Of a stretch of DNA of 24,772 nt, positions 15,918 through 24,079 are shown piece after piece. A program made the translations under genes and the position numbers. Source of the stretch: Chloroflexota bacterium (GTDB lineage: Bacteria > Chloroflexota > Dehalococcoidia > Lucifugimonadales > UBA3495). The first letter of the stretch is position 1. Each line of letters opens with the position of its first letter. The DNA is taken from positions 1-24,772 of the forward strand of contig JAPPJA010000017.1 in the NCBI GenBank assembly GCA_028874675.1, read 5' to 3'. The notes below the pieces were generated by a model, which did not search any database, was not told the DNA's origin, and saw only the letters and a list, made by a program, of their open reading frames with translations.

Positions 15918-17501
15918 TTGCAGTACGACTATATCGTTATCGGCGCAGGCTCCGCGGGCGCAATTGTCGCCACCAGGCTTTCAGAAGACCCCAATACCTC
16001 GGTCCTGCTGCTGGAGGCGGGCCAGGACTTCGCGGATATTGACAGCCTCCCGGAAGAGGTCAAGTACGGCTACATGTCCACCAGGAGCGTGTGGGACAGC
16101 GACCACAACTGGCAGTACCGTGCCCGGGCTACCGACGAGGCCGAAATCGAAGTTCCCCGGGGCAAGGTGACCGGTGGTTCCAGCGCCATTAACGGCCAGA
16201 TTTTCATCCGGGGGATTCCCGAGGACTATGACAACTGGGCCGAGTGGGGCAACGACGAGTGGAATTTCGGCAAGCTGGTTCCCTACTTCAACATGGTAGA
16301 GACGGACACCACCTACCGGGACGACCCCGGCGACTTCCACGGCAACAGCGGGCCCATCATCTGCCACCGGTTCCCCGAAGACCAGTGGCGGCAGGGGAAC
16401 AGGGTCTGGATGTCCGCCTGGCGGGACAGCGGGCACCCCTTCTGCGAAGACCACAACATGCCGGGCACAACCGGCGTGGGCCCCATAACCCTGAATAATC
16501 CCAACGGCATCCGCTGGTCCACGTCCATCGGTTACCTGGGCCTTTCCCGGCACCGACTGAACCTGACCATCCGGCCTGAGGTGACGGTCAAGCGCATACT
16601 ATTTGATTCCAGCGGGGCCCGGCCCAGAGCGACAGGAGTGGAGGCGGTTTCGGGCGACGAGACATTTGAAGTCGAGGGCGGGGAAATCATCCTGAGCGCC
16701 GGAGCAATAGGGTCGCCGCAAATGCTGATGCTTTCCGGCGTCGGCCCTTCCGACCACCTGATTGAACATGGCATAGATACGGTCATTAACTCGCCCGGGG
16801 TTGGGCAGAACCTGGCGGACCATCCGCTGATCAACATGCTGTGGGCCACGAAGCCCGAAGTGGACCTGACCCCATACCTGCCCAGCGCCCAGCTACTGGT
16901 AAGGTACACGGCCGAAGGCTCGCCCCTGGAAAACGACATGATCGTTTACCTCAATGGCGCCGCAGGGATGTCCCGCAATCGGGGCGGAATGCGAGGGGGC
17001 GCAGAAGGCATGAGCGCGGTGGTGGGTCTGGGCGCCAGCCTCGGGCTGAATCTGGCGTTTTCCAAGGGGGAGATTAGGCTGCGCTCCGCCGACTACCGGG
17101 ACTATCCCTACCTCAACTACAACATGCTGGACCACGAGGAGGACCGGCGGCGGTACCGGGACGGCATTCGTATGATTGTGGACCTGGAAGACCATCCGGC
17201 CATGGCAGAGATTATCGAGAAGAGGGTTTACCCCGAGGATTCGGACCTGGAAACGGACGAAGCCCTGGACCGCTGGATGAAGCGATGGGTGGGCACGGGC
17301 CACCACGTTTCCTGCACCGCCAAAATGGGGCCCAGCTCAGATCCTATGGCCGTGGTGGACCAGTATGGAAAGGTGTACGGAGCGGACGGTCTGCGTGTGG
17401 TGGACGCCTCCATAATGCCCGAGTGTGTTCGCGCCAACATAAACGTTACGGTCCTTATGATTGGCGAACGGATCGCGGAGTTCATCAAGCAGGGCAAGTA
17501 G
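15918..17501 (+). CDS. GMC-family FAD-dependent oxidoreductase (choline dehydrogenase-like)
   Basis: A 527-residue flavoprotein. The N-terminus has the FAD-binding motif VIGAGSAGAIVATRLS, followed by the GMC signature region (VPRGKVTGGSSAINGQIFIR) and the second GMC signature (LSAGAIGSPQMLMLSGVGP). The C-terminal active site has His462 (TGHHVSCTAKMG) and Asn509 (RANINVTVLMIGE), in place of the more usual His-Pro and His/Asn pair. Such enzymes oxidise alcohols to aldehydes or ketones, passing electrons to oxygen or an acceptor. The start is TTG 15918 with AGGAGG about 6 bases upstream, and the FAD motif begins within 10 residues, which supports this start. It lies 12 bases before the MidA-type methyltransferase gene, so they form an operon. 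The substrate is unknown. Multiple GMC paralogues are characteristic of some SAR202 genomes, which is part of the taxonomic guess. Confidence 0.95.
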   Translation: MQYDYIVIGAGSAGAIVATRLSEDPNTSVLLLEAGQDFADIDSLPEEVKYGYMSTRSVWDSDHNWQYRARATDEAEIEVPRGKVTGGSSAINGQIFIRGIPEDYDNWAEWGNDEWNFGKLVPYFNMVETDTTYRDDPGDFHGNSGPIICHRFPEDQWRQGNRVWMSAWRDSGHPFCEDHNMPGTTGVGPITLNNPNGIRWSTSIGYLGLSRHRLNLTIRPEVTVKRILFDSSGARPRATGVEAVSGDETFEVEGGEIILSAGAIGSPQMLMLSGVGPSDHLIEHGIDTVINSPGVGQNLADHPLINMLWATKPEVDLTPYLPSAQLLVRYTAEGSPLENDMIVYLNGAAGMSRNRGGMRGGAEGMSAVVGLGASLGLNLAFSKGEIRLRSADYRDYPYLNYNMLDHEEDRRRYRDGIRMIVDLEDHPAMAEIIEKRVYPEDSDLETDEALDRWMKRWVGTGHHVSCTAKMGPSSDPMAVVDQYGKVYGADGLRVVDASIMPECVRANINVTVLMIGERIAEFIKQGK

Positions 17502-17513
17502 GGACCGGAAATC

Positions 17514-18704
17514 TTGGTTGTCCAGGGCATGGGAGTGCCGTCACCCTTAGAGCAGGAGATAAGAAGCCTGATTCGGCAGTATGGCCGAATTACTTTCGCC
17601 CGGTTCATGCAGGTCTGCCTGTACTCACCCACTGGCGGCTTCTATTTACGTCGGAAGGACTGGATTAACGCCCATTTCGGGACTTCCCCCACCACCCACC
17701 CGGTTTTCGGGGCCCTGATCGCCCGCCAGCTGGAACAGATGTGGACGCTGATGGGAGAGCCGCCCGTGTTTCACGTCATCGAAGTCGGTTCGGGCGACAG
17801 CGTCCTGGCCCAGTCCGTCGTGAACGCAACCCGGCGGAATACGCCCGGGCTTGCCCAAGCATTGATATATGTCGCCCTGGATTATCAGCCCGGATGGGCT
17901 GAGGCGCCCGACAACATCTTCGACTGGCCCAGGGCATCCGGAGCCTGGCAGCCACCGGGTCGGGCCGCCGTAACTTCAGGAGTGCGGCTGGTCAAGGGAG
18001 AGGGACTGCGGCCGGTCCGGAACGTTCAGGGTTGTATCCTGAGCAACGAATTGATTGACAACTTTCCGGTCCACCGCTTCGCCTTCCAGGGCGGCAGGGT
18101 CAGGGAAGTCTTCGTCACCCTGGACGGGGAAGAGTTTGCGGAAGTCCTGGACGAGCCCTCCACGTATCGAATAGAAGAGCGGCTGGCCGGCCTGGGCTTG
18201 TCCCTGCCCGAGGGCTACCGGGGCGAGGTGAACCTGGCCATGGAGGACTGGGTCGCTCAGATTTCCACCGTGCTGGAGAGGGGTTTCATTCTCACCATCG
18301 ACTACGGGGACCTGGCAGACGGACTCTATTCGCTCCAGAACTCGGGAGAGACGCTATATTCCGTCGGCAAGCATATTGTCGATGCAGTACCGTACGAATC
18401 CCCGGGCCGGCGCGACATCACCTGCCAGGTAGATTTCACCTCCCTGATGCGGCTGGGCGAACAGCACGGGCTGGACACCGTTGGTTACGTGCAGCAGCGT
18501 CAGTTCCTCGACAATCTTGGCATCTCTTCATATCTTGCGGAGCTGGAAAACCGGGAAGTGTCGGCTGCCCGCAAGGAGTTGAACCGCATAGCCATGACGT
18601 CCCTGGTGGATCCGGATGACTATGGCTCCATCAAAGTGCTCGCACAGTCAAAAGGGATGGCGCCCGATGTCGGGCTTATGGGGTTTCGCGGGCGAAAAGA
18701 ATGA
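17514..18704 (+). CDS. MidA/NDUFAF7-type SAM-dependent methyltransferase (COG1565)
   Basis: A 396-residue protein with the COG1565 pattern: N-terminal ITFARFMQVCLYSPTGGFY, SAM-binding motif VIEVGSGD (about 89-95), SNELIDNFPVHRF (about 177-189), LTIDYGD and RRDITCQVDFTSLM. In mitochondria NDUFAF7 methylates an arginine of the complex I subunit NDUFS2; bacterial members are mostly uncharacterised. The start is TTG 17514 or ATG 17529; neither has a strong binding site, though AGGGACC lies ahead of the TTG. It follows the GMC oxidoreductase gene by 12 bases and is followed by a strong hairpin, so the two genes are one transcript. Pairing with a flavoprotein rather than complex I genes leaves its target open. 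Confidence 0.9.
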   Translation: MVVQGMGVPSPLEQEIRSLIRQYGRITFARFMQVCLYSPTGGFYLRRKDWINAHFGTSPTTHPVFGALIARQLEQMWTLMGEPPVFHVIEVGSGDSVLAQSVVNATRRNTPGLAQALIYVALDYQPGWAEAPDNIFDWPRASGAWQPPGRAAVTSGVRLVKGEGLRPVRNVQGCILSNELIDNFPVHRFAFQGGRVREVFVTLDGEEFAEVLDEPSTYRIEERLAGLGLSLPEGYRGEVNLAMEDWVAQISTVLERGFILTIDYGDLADGLYSLQNSGETLYSVGKHIVDAVPYESPGRRDITCQVDFTSLMRLGEQHGLDTVGYVQQRQFLDNLGISSYLAELENREVSAARKELNRIAMTSLVDPDDYGSIKVLAQSKGMAPDVGLMGFRGRKE

Positions 18705-18781
18705 CCTGCGAAACGGGGTTGGCACGGGGCTGAGACGAATCAACCCTCATCTTCAGGGAAAGCAGCAGGGGTTTGGTAACA

Positions 18782-18809
18782 GCTGGGGCCTACGTCCGTA
18801 GGCCCCAGC
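18782..18809. terminator. Perfect 13-bp-arm hairpin between convergent genes
   Basis: GCTGGGGCCTACG and its exact complement CGTAGGCCCCAGC are separated by two bases. It lies between the MidA-type gene (plus) and the thiolase-like gene (minus), about 80 bases from each stop. There is no T run on either side, so it is either a factor-assisted bidirectional terminator or a structural barrier. Confidence 0.7.
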
Positions 18810-18896
18810 CCCTTCTGACCTTATGGCTGGCGCTGCCCCTCAAATTCGAAGCATGCGTCGGGCTTGTCGTTATTTGGGTTGCTGCGGCTCGAAGTC

Positions 18897-20192
18897 CTAA
18901 TCGGGGTGCTTGCTCATCATCAGGAAGCCGCAACTATCTGGGGTGTTGCAGCCGGCCAGAGCCGTTTCAGCCCGCACCGTAACCTGGCGCGCCCCGGCCG
19001 TGCCCCGAAGCTGCTCAATGCTGTCCGAGAACAGGACGGCGCGGTTGCGGCCTGTCCCGTTGTTTCCGCCGCTGGACAGGAAGGGATGGGGACCCTCCAC
19101 TCGAATGTCTTCGGCGTAGAAGTCGTGGGCCTCGCCCCACTTCACGCCATGCCACTGGAAACCCTCGAGGAACTGCTGGGTAAAGGTCAGGTAGCCGTCG
19201 TAGGGGTTGAAGATATCAACATCGGCGGGGCCCAGGCCGGAACCCTCCCACATCTTGCGCGCCAGGCTGGCGACGGCTTCCTGGTGCTCATCCAGGGTTG
19301 CCATGGTACTGCGGCCCCGACCGTTGTTCTGGGCGTGGTTCAGAACGTACACCGGTTTCTGCCTCAGGTCCTTCGCCCTCTCGGCGGTGGTGAAAATGAA
19401 GGCAGCGCAGGTATTGACCGGCCGGTCGCAGTCGTAGATGACCAGCGGTTCCTCGATGACGCGGCCGTTCAGGTAGTCTTCGGTGGTTAGCTGGTAGGGC
19501 TCATGCAGCGCATAGTATCCCCAGGGAGTCAGCAGGCCGTTCCTGCGCAGGTTCAGGCAGAGGGGGGCCAGCCCATCGTGGCTTTTGCCGTACTTCTGGC
19601 AGTACTGGAGAAAGACTACCAGATTGTTGAACATGGCGCCGTTCTGGTAACCCCAGGGAAGGGTAAATGCGGTGGCCCCGGGGGCCTCCTGGTTGTTGTT
19701 TTGCGGATTGTTGTGCCCGTAGCGGCCTTCCAGATTAACCATGGGATACCAGACCAGGGCCGTTTCGCAAAGACCGTCGCCCACCGCCTGGGCGGCCAGG
19801 CCCATCATTGGACCGATGTAGGGCGCGTCCGAGTTGAAGTACTTGACATTCTTCAGGCCCAGTTCCCGTTGTATCCACTCCGCCGACGCCTTGGTCAGGC
19901 CGTCCTCCGTGTCGTAGGGCGGATCAAAATAAGGGCGAGGCGCCCAGGTCTGTTCGGCTCGGGTCTCGGGACTGGTGATCAGCCCGTCAATGTCGTCAAG
20001 GGACAGACCCGCGTCCGCGACGGCCTTCAGGCAGGCCTCCCTGGTCAGTCCTCCACAGCTTCTGTCCAGGGCCACCCCGTCCCAGCGGCGGTCCATGTGG
20101 GACTGGCCCCAGCCCACAATGGCGACTTTGCCCCGGTGTTCCCAGACCCCCATGCCTTCCCGGTTTCTCATCCAGCCCGTATCGCTAACCAT
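18897..20192 (-). CDS. Thiolase-like lipid-transfer (Ltp/SCP2-type) protein
   Basis: A 431-residue thiolase-fold protein (KVAIVGWGQSHMDRRWDG, DIDGLITSPETRAEQT, GLGPADVDIFNPYDGYLTF). It lacks the usual nucleophilic Cys: the matching region reads FNSDAPYIGPMMGLAAQAV. The C-terminal thiolase motif is GGNNGTGRNR, with Arg where thiolases have the catalytic His. Thiolytic or ligase chemistry is therefore unlikely. Known relatives with this pattern include Ltp2-type aldolases, which act with a DUF35 partner to cut C-C bonds in steroid side chains. A DUF35 gene lies immediately upstream (54-base gap), which supports the comparison. ATG 20192 has GTGAGGT about 8 bases upstream. It is the last gene of the CaiB-HAD-DUF35-thiolase operon. 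The substrate is not known; acyl-CoA retro-aldol cleavage is my preferred reading. Confidence 0.88.
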   Translation of the reverse strand: MVSDTGWMRNREGMGVWEHRGKVAIVGWGQSHMDRRWDGVALDRSCGGLTREACLKAVADAGLSLDDIDGLITSPETRAEQTWAPRPYFDPPYDTEDGLTKASAEWIQRELGLKNVKYFNSDAPYIGPMMGLAAQAVGDGLCETALVWYPMVNLEGRYGHNNPQNNNQEAPGATAFTLPWGYQNGAMFNNLVVFLQYCQKYGKSHDGLAPLCLNLRRNGLLTPWGYYALHEPYQLTTEDYLNGRVIEEPLVIYDCDRPVNTCAAFIFTTAERAKDLRQKPVYVLNHAQNNGRGRSTMATLDEHQEAVASLARKMWEGSGLGPADVDIFNPYDGYLTFTQQFLEGFQWHGVKWGEAHDFYAEDIRVEGPHPFLSSGGNNGTGRNRAVLFSDSIEQLRGTAGARQVTVRAETALAGCNTPDSCGFLMMSKHPD

Positions 20193-20246
20193 CTCTTTTA
20201 CCTCACGTCCGCTGCGCTATTCACCGTTTCCATGCGCCCGGATGGG

Positions 20247-20675
20247 TTAATTGACCACCTGCCATTCGTGGACCAACTGGCCGTTGCTGGTTTCTTCAAA
20301 TATCAGCTCCACCGGAGCCCCAACGGGGACCTCGCCAGGAGGTGTGCCGGGGAGGTTGGACAGGAAATTGATGCCCGGGTCCTCGTCCAGGGTTATCACG
20401 GCAAAGTTGATGGGCTGGGCCGAACGGAACCCCCGGATGCGGGAGTCGCGGATTACCATGTACACGTCAATGTGTCCCTTGCCCTGCGCTTCTTTCCATT
20501 CAAAGGAGTCGCTCGACCCACACAGGTTGCACCTTGGGGTGGGTGGATAGTGCAGCCTCTCGCACAAGGTGCAGTTCTGCAGGACAAGACGCCGCTCGTT
20601 ACAGGCGTCCCAGAAGGGTTGGGTCAATTCATTTGGGACCGGCGCCGGTCGCTGCAATCCTGGAATGGTTGACAT
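20247..20675 (-). CDS. DUF35 zinc-ribbon/OB-fold protein
   Basis: A 142-residue protein. Start ATG 20675 (MSTIPGLQRP) is chosen because AGGAGG lies 9 bases upstream; the frame stays open to 20732 without a binding site. The N-terminal helix (LTQPFWDACNERRLVLQ) is followed by a rubredoxin-like zinc ribbon with Cys35-x2-Cys38 and Cys49-x10 after it, closing with Cys52 (NCTLCE, RCNLCG). An OB-fold follows (GHIDVYMVIRDSRIRGF, INFAVITLDEDPGINFLSNL). DUF35 proteins bind thiolase-like partners and help deliver acyl-CoA substrates, as in ChsH2-Ltp2 and the archaeal thiolase/HMG-CoA synthase complex. The thiolase-like gene follows directly, so the two products very probably form a complex. Confidence 0.93.
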   Translation of the reverse strand: MSTIPGLQRPAPVPNELTQPFWDACNERRLVLQNCTLCERLHYPPTPRCNLCGSSDSFEWKEAQGKGHIDVYMVIRDSRIRGFRSAQPINFAVITLDEDPGINFLSNLPGTPPGEVPVGAPVELIFEETSNGQLVHEWQVVN

Positions 20676-20755
20676 TGTTTCTAGCCTCCTGCGGAGTCCC
20701 GTATTTGGCCCGTTAAGGTTGCTGACACACACTGACGTGGATTATAGGTAGGGCG

Positions 20756-21124
20756 TCACGGTAGGTCAAAGCTCCTGGCTGTGCCGTTGATCCACGGTTC
20801 TGAAGGTCCGTCATGCATCCAGACGAAAACAAAGCCTGCTGCCTCCGCCAATTGCTGGTCCATTTCCGTGTCGCCGATATGGTAGTACTGGTCGGCCGGG
20901 AAGCGTAATTTAACGTCCGGAAGCCCCTGTTTCGAGGATATGAAGCTCACCGTAATGCCGTGCCGGTCCCAGATGGATTGCTGCACTGGCAGGGGACGGT
21001 CGGAAGCGCTGCCAATGATGCACCCGTGGGCCTGCGCATTTCTGACCATGTTCATGGTAACGGGACCGGACGGGTCGCCGGCTTCCAGCGTCCCGTCTAT
21101 GTCGAAGCTGACCAGAGTTGCCAA
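20756..21124 (-). CDS. Small HAD-superfamily hydrolase
   Basis: A compact 122-residue HAD protein. I start it at TTG 21124 (MATLVSFDIDG) because AGAGAGGT lies about 8 bases upstream and motif I then sits at the N-terminus, as usual; the open frame extends to 21199 without support. Motif I is FDIDGTLE (nucleophile Asp8, acid/base Asp10), motif II is IIGSASDRP, a Lys follows in DVKLRFP, and motif IV is HIGDTEMD. No cap domain is present, and it is about half the size of common HAD phosphatases. The likely reaction is phosphate-ester hydrolysis, with the substrate unknown. It lies between the CoA-transferase fusion gene (81-base gap) and the DUF35 gene (80-base gap), with no obvious link to acyl-CoA chemistry. 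Confidence 0.85.
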   Translation of the reverse strand: MATLVSFDIDGTLEAGDPSGPVTMNMVRNAQAHGCIIGSASDRPLPVQQSIWDRHGITVSFISSKQGLPDVKLRFPADQYYHIGDTEMDQQLAEAAGFVFVWMHDGPSEPWINGTARSFDLP

Positions 21125-21205
21125 GAAATTACCTCTCTTTGCTGCCTGTACGAAGAGGGGACTGCTCAACCAGTGAGCCTGCCAGCCCGCCTTTTTCAAG
21201 CTGGG

Positions 21206-23677
21206 CTAGGGCTCCCCGCCTGATGATGGATCGGGCCACTGTACGATTCCCCGTGCTCCCAGGTGTTCAATTTCCTGGTCGCTATAGCCCAGTTCCCGGA
21301 GCAGCGGCCTGGTGTGCTGCCCAACCTGGATGGAGGTGCGGTACAGCCCCGGCGTCAGGGAGAATTCAACCAGACCCCCGTAGCGCAGGTATTTGCCGAT
21401 GTACGGATGTTCAACTTCAACGCTCAGGTCATTGGCCCTGGCGTGGGGGTGGTCTGCATAGAAATCGCCCTCCAGGGCTTCGTCGGCCTGGACGCACCCC
21501 ACGTCGGCATCCAGCAGCAACGCTTCCCACTCGGCGGCGGAACTTCCGGCGAATATGCCCGCAATCTCGGTGGTCAAGTCCTCGTCGTTGTCCAGCCTGG
21601 CCTCACGGGTTGCGTAGCGTTGGTCGGCCAGCAGGTCCTCCCGCCGCACCGTGCGGCAAAAGGCCTCCCATTCCTCCTGGAACAGGCATCCCAGGAAAAC
21701 CCACCCTTCCTGGCACCGGTAAAGCCGGTACAGGGCATGGAGACCGTGAACGTCCTCGTCGGGCAGGACAATCGGGGGACGGCCCTCATAGTCGTAGTAC
21801 TCATCGGCGTTGGTCCAGGCGTTGGCGTTGAGCATGGTAACTTGAACGGGCTGACCCCTGCCGCTAACTTCGCGAGCCCTCAGGGCCAGCATGATGCCCG
21901 TAGCCAGGGCCGGCGACGTGTTCTGGTCCGGCCCCCAGTTGGATTTCATAATCCAGCGGGTCGCCTCCACTGTCTCTTCAACATCCAGGACCTGTTCCGG
22001 CGGAGGCGGCATTCCCCGGCCCATCTGCCGCATGGCGCCGCCCATAATTGCGCCTGGAATGGGGTGAGCGCCCGGCCGGCGCGCATGCTCTCCGTGTTCG
22101 CCGTAGGTTCCCATCCATAGATGGACAATTCGGGGGTTAATTTCCTGGCATGTTTCCCAGTCTATGGCCAGTCGCTCCGGAACCCCCAGCCGGAAGTTGT
22201 GCATCAGAACGTCGGCCCTGGCTATGAACTGATGAGCAATTTCCTTGCCTTCCGGGGTTTGAAGGTCAATCTGAATGCCCTCCTTGCCGGCGTAGGTGCG
22301 GGGTTCGGCGATGGACTGGGCGGTTGAACGCCGCCCTTCGTCCACTCGCCGGTCGGTGGCGTCAATCTTGATCACCCGCGCTCCCAGGTCGGCAAGGAGG
22401 GAGGCGCCGTACGGTCCCGCCTGTATGGTGGAGAGGTCCAGAACGGTAATTCCCGAAAGGGGATGCGCGGGCAGGTTGCGGTCGTTTTCCGGGGACATAG
22501 AGCGTTCCGATATCCCCTCCCGTGCGGACGGCTCTCCCAGGACTTCATCATTGTGCTGGCCGACCGTCGGGGCCGGGCCGCTGGGTTCGCCGGGCGTATG
22601 CTTCAGGTCCACCAGCGGCGCCAGGGTGCGCATGGGGCCCACTCCAGGGTCCTCAATTGTTACCACTGTCCCGTTATCAACCACTGCAGGGTGGTCCATG
22701 GCCTGCACACTGTCGCGGTAGGGTTCAGCGGCGATGTTGCCGTCCTCGAGATAAGCATCCATCCATTCGTCGGCGGTCTTTTCCGACTGCTTATTCAGAA
22801 TTTCCTGGCGCAGAAGCTCCCGGTTTTCCACGTCAATAGCGGGTACCCTGGCGAATCGCTCGTCTTCCAGCAGATGCCCCAGGCCAATGGCTTTGAGATG
22901 ACCCTGTATGTGGGGGACTCGCTGATTGGCGTGCTGCAGCCAGGCGCCATCGCCGGTGCGCACCGGAATGTAGCCGATTGTGGACAGGCCCCGGCTGGCC
23001 GCCCTAACGGGATACCGCTCCGGGTCTTTCCGGGCAAGCTGCAGGTTCACCAGGCCCCCGGCGCCGGCGTTGTTGTCATGGGGAGAGGCCAGGGCCTGGA
23101 CAATGCTGGTCTGGACCCACTGGCCTCGCCCGGACAGGTCCCGGACTCGAAGGGCCGCCAGGATTCCCCTGACCGCAGCCTGGCTGGCATGCCAGCTACC
23201 GGTCTGGACCGCCGAGTAAACGGGCCCGTCACGATTTGGCTGCCCCTGCATGTTCAACATCCGGCCAGCCTTGGCCGCAACCAGTCCCTCGTATCCCTTC
23301 ACCCGGCGCAGTGGGCCTTTCTGTCCAAAGCCGGTTATGGAGCAATAGACCAGGCCGGGGTAAATTGCCGAGAGGTGGTCAGGCGAAAGCCCCCATTCTT
23401 CCATGTCTCCCGGTAGAAAGGACTCCACCAGTACATCGGCCCTGCCGGCCAGGTGGATGGCCTGTTCGCGGCCCTCCGGAGTGCCGAGGTCAAGGGTAAT
23501 GCCCTTCTTTCCCCGGTTCCAGGAGATCCAGGCCGGCTGGAAGCGGAAGGGGTCTCCGCCGGGAGGTTCAACCTTTATGACTTCGGCGCCGAAGTCGGCC
23601 AGCACCAGGGTGCAGATGGCGCCCGGCATGCCCAGCGAAAAATCCAGTACGGTAAGGCCGGAACATGGTCCTGCCAC
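21206..23677 (-). CDS. Tandem CaiB/BaiF (class III) CoA-transferase fusion
   Basis: An 823-residue protein of two consecutive class III CoA-transferase domains. Domain 1 (about 4-385) opens with GLTVLDFSLGMPGAICTLVL and has VIKVEPPGGDPFR. Domain 2 (about 405-823) opens with GITVLDLSTIQAGPYGASLL and has RVIKIDATD. Single-domain members are about 400 residues and usually dimerise as interlocked rings, so the fusion could make an intramolecular pair. Domain 2 keeps an Asp (D584, GPDQNTSPALATG) at the expected catalytic place. In domain 1 the same place reads SAVQTGSWHAS (around 155-165) with no Asp, so only one half may be active (tentative, by eye). The start is GTG 23677 with GGAGGT 7 bases upstream. 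It heads the minus-strand operon and should activate an organic acid as CoA thioester for later steps. Confidence 0.93.
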   Translation of the reverse strand: MAGPCSGLTVLDFSLGMPGAICTLVLADFGAEVIKVEPPGGDPFRFQPAWISWNRGKKGITLDLGTPEGREQAIHLAGRADVLVESFLPGDMEEWGLSPDHLSAIYPGLVYCSITGFGQKGPLRRVKGYEGLVAAKAGRMLNMQGQPNRDGPVYSAVQTGSWHASQAAVRGILAALRVRDLSGRGQWVQTSIVQALASPHDNNAGAGGLVNLQLARKDPERYPVRAASRGLSTIGYIPVRTGDGAWLQHANQRVPHIQGHLKAIGLGHLLEDERFARVPAIDVENRELLRQEILNKQSEKTADEWMDAYLEDGNIAAEPYRDSVQAMDHPAVVDNGTVVTIEDPGVGPMRTLAPLVDLKHTPGEPSGPAPTVGQHNDEVLGEPSAREGISERSMSPENDRNLPAHPLSGITVLDLSTIQAGPYGASLLADLGARVIKIDATDRRVDEGRRSTAQSIAEPRTYAGKEGIQIDLQTPEGKEIAHQFIARADVLMHNFRLGVPERLAIDWETCQEINPRIVHLWMGTYGEHGEHARRPGAHPIPGAIMGGAMRQMGRGMPPPPEQVLDVEETVEATRWIMKSNWGPDQNTSPALATGIMLALRAREVSGRGQPVQVTMLNANAWTNADEYYDYEGRPPIVLPDEDVHGLHALYRLYRCQEGWVFLGCLFQEEWEAFCRTVRREDLLADQRYATREARLDNDEDLTTEIAGIFAGSSAAEWEALLLDADVGCVQADEALEGDFYADHPHARANDLSVEVEHPYIGKYLRYGGLVEFSLTPGLYRTSIQVGQHTRPLLRELGYSDQEIEHLGARGIVQWPDPSSGGEP

Positions 23678-24079
23678 GGTTTACCTCCCGTCTTCCTGGT
23701 ATGCAGTCCCCGATCAGCCGGGCACGTCCCCTGAGCTTTTGCGCTGCAGCATTCTGGCTTAAGGGCGCGAACGAGGGCATCCAGCCAGTCAGCAACCCCT
23801 GCAGGCTGATGAACCCGAGTATGAAGGCCACCAAAGAAGCCCGTCAACCTCCCTTGAGGGACTTAGTGCGAACCGGTCCTGAATCAAACTTTCCGAAGAT
23901 AGAACCCTTTCGCCAATCAATGTTTGAACCGGCAGGAAAACCGAACTGGGTCGTGGCTAACCTTGCCTTACCCCTCTATACTGTCGGCAATGGGGCGCCG
24001 GCATCAAGACTTGCAAGGAACGGTGGAAGGAAGTGGCAGCCCATCCTGCCAGGCAATCCTCAACCCGAGGTGAAGAAGT
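23678..24079. other. Divergent intergenic region (CoA-transferase / HpaB-like)
   Basis: About 400 bases between divergent genes, more AT-rich than its surroundings. It should hold promoters for both directions. A -10-like TATACT is at 23977-23982 on the plus strand, without a convincing -35. Open frames here have no binding sites or recognisable domains. No RNA gene was recognised. Confidence 0.55.
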
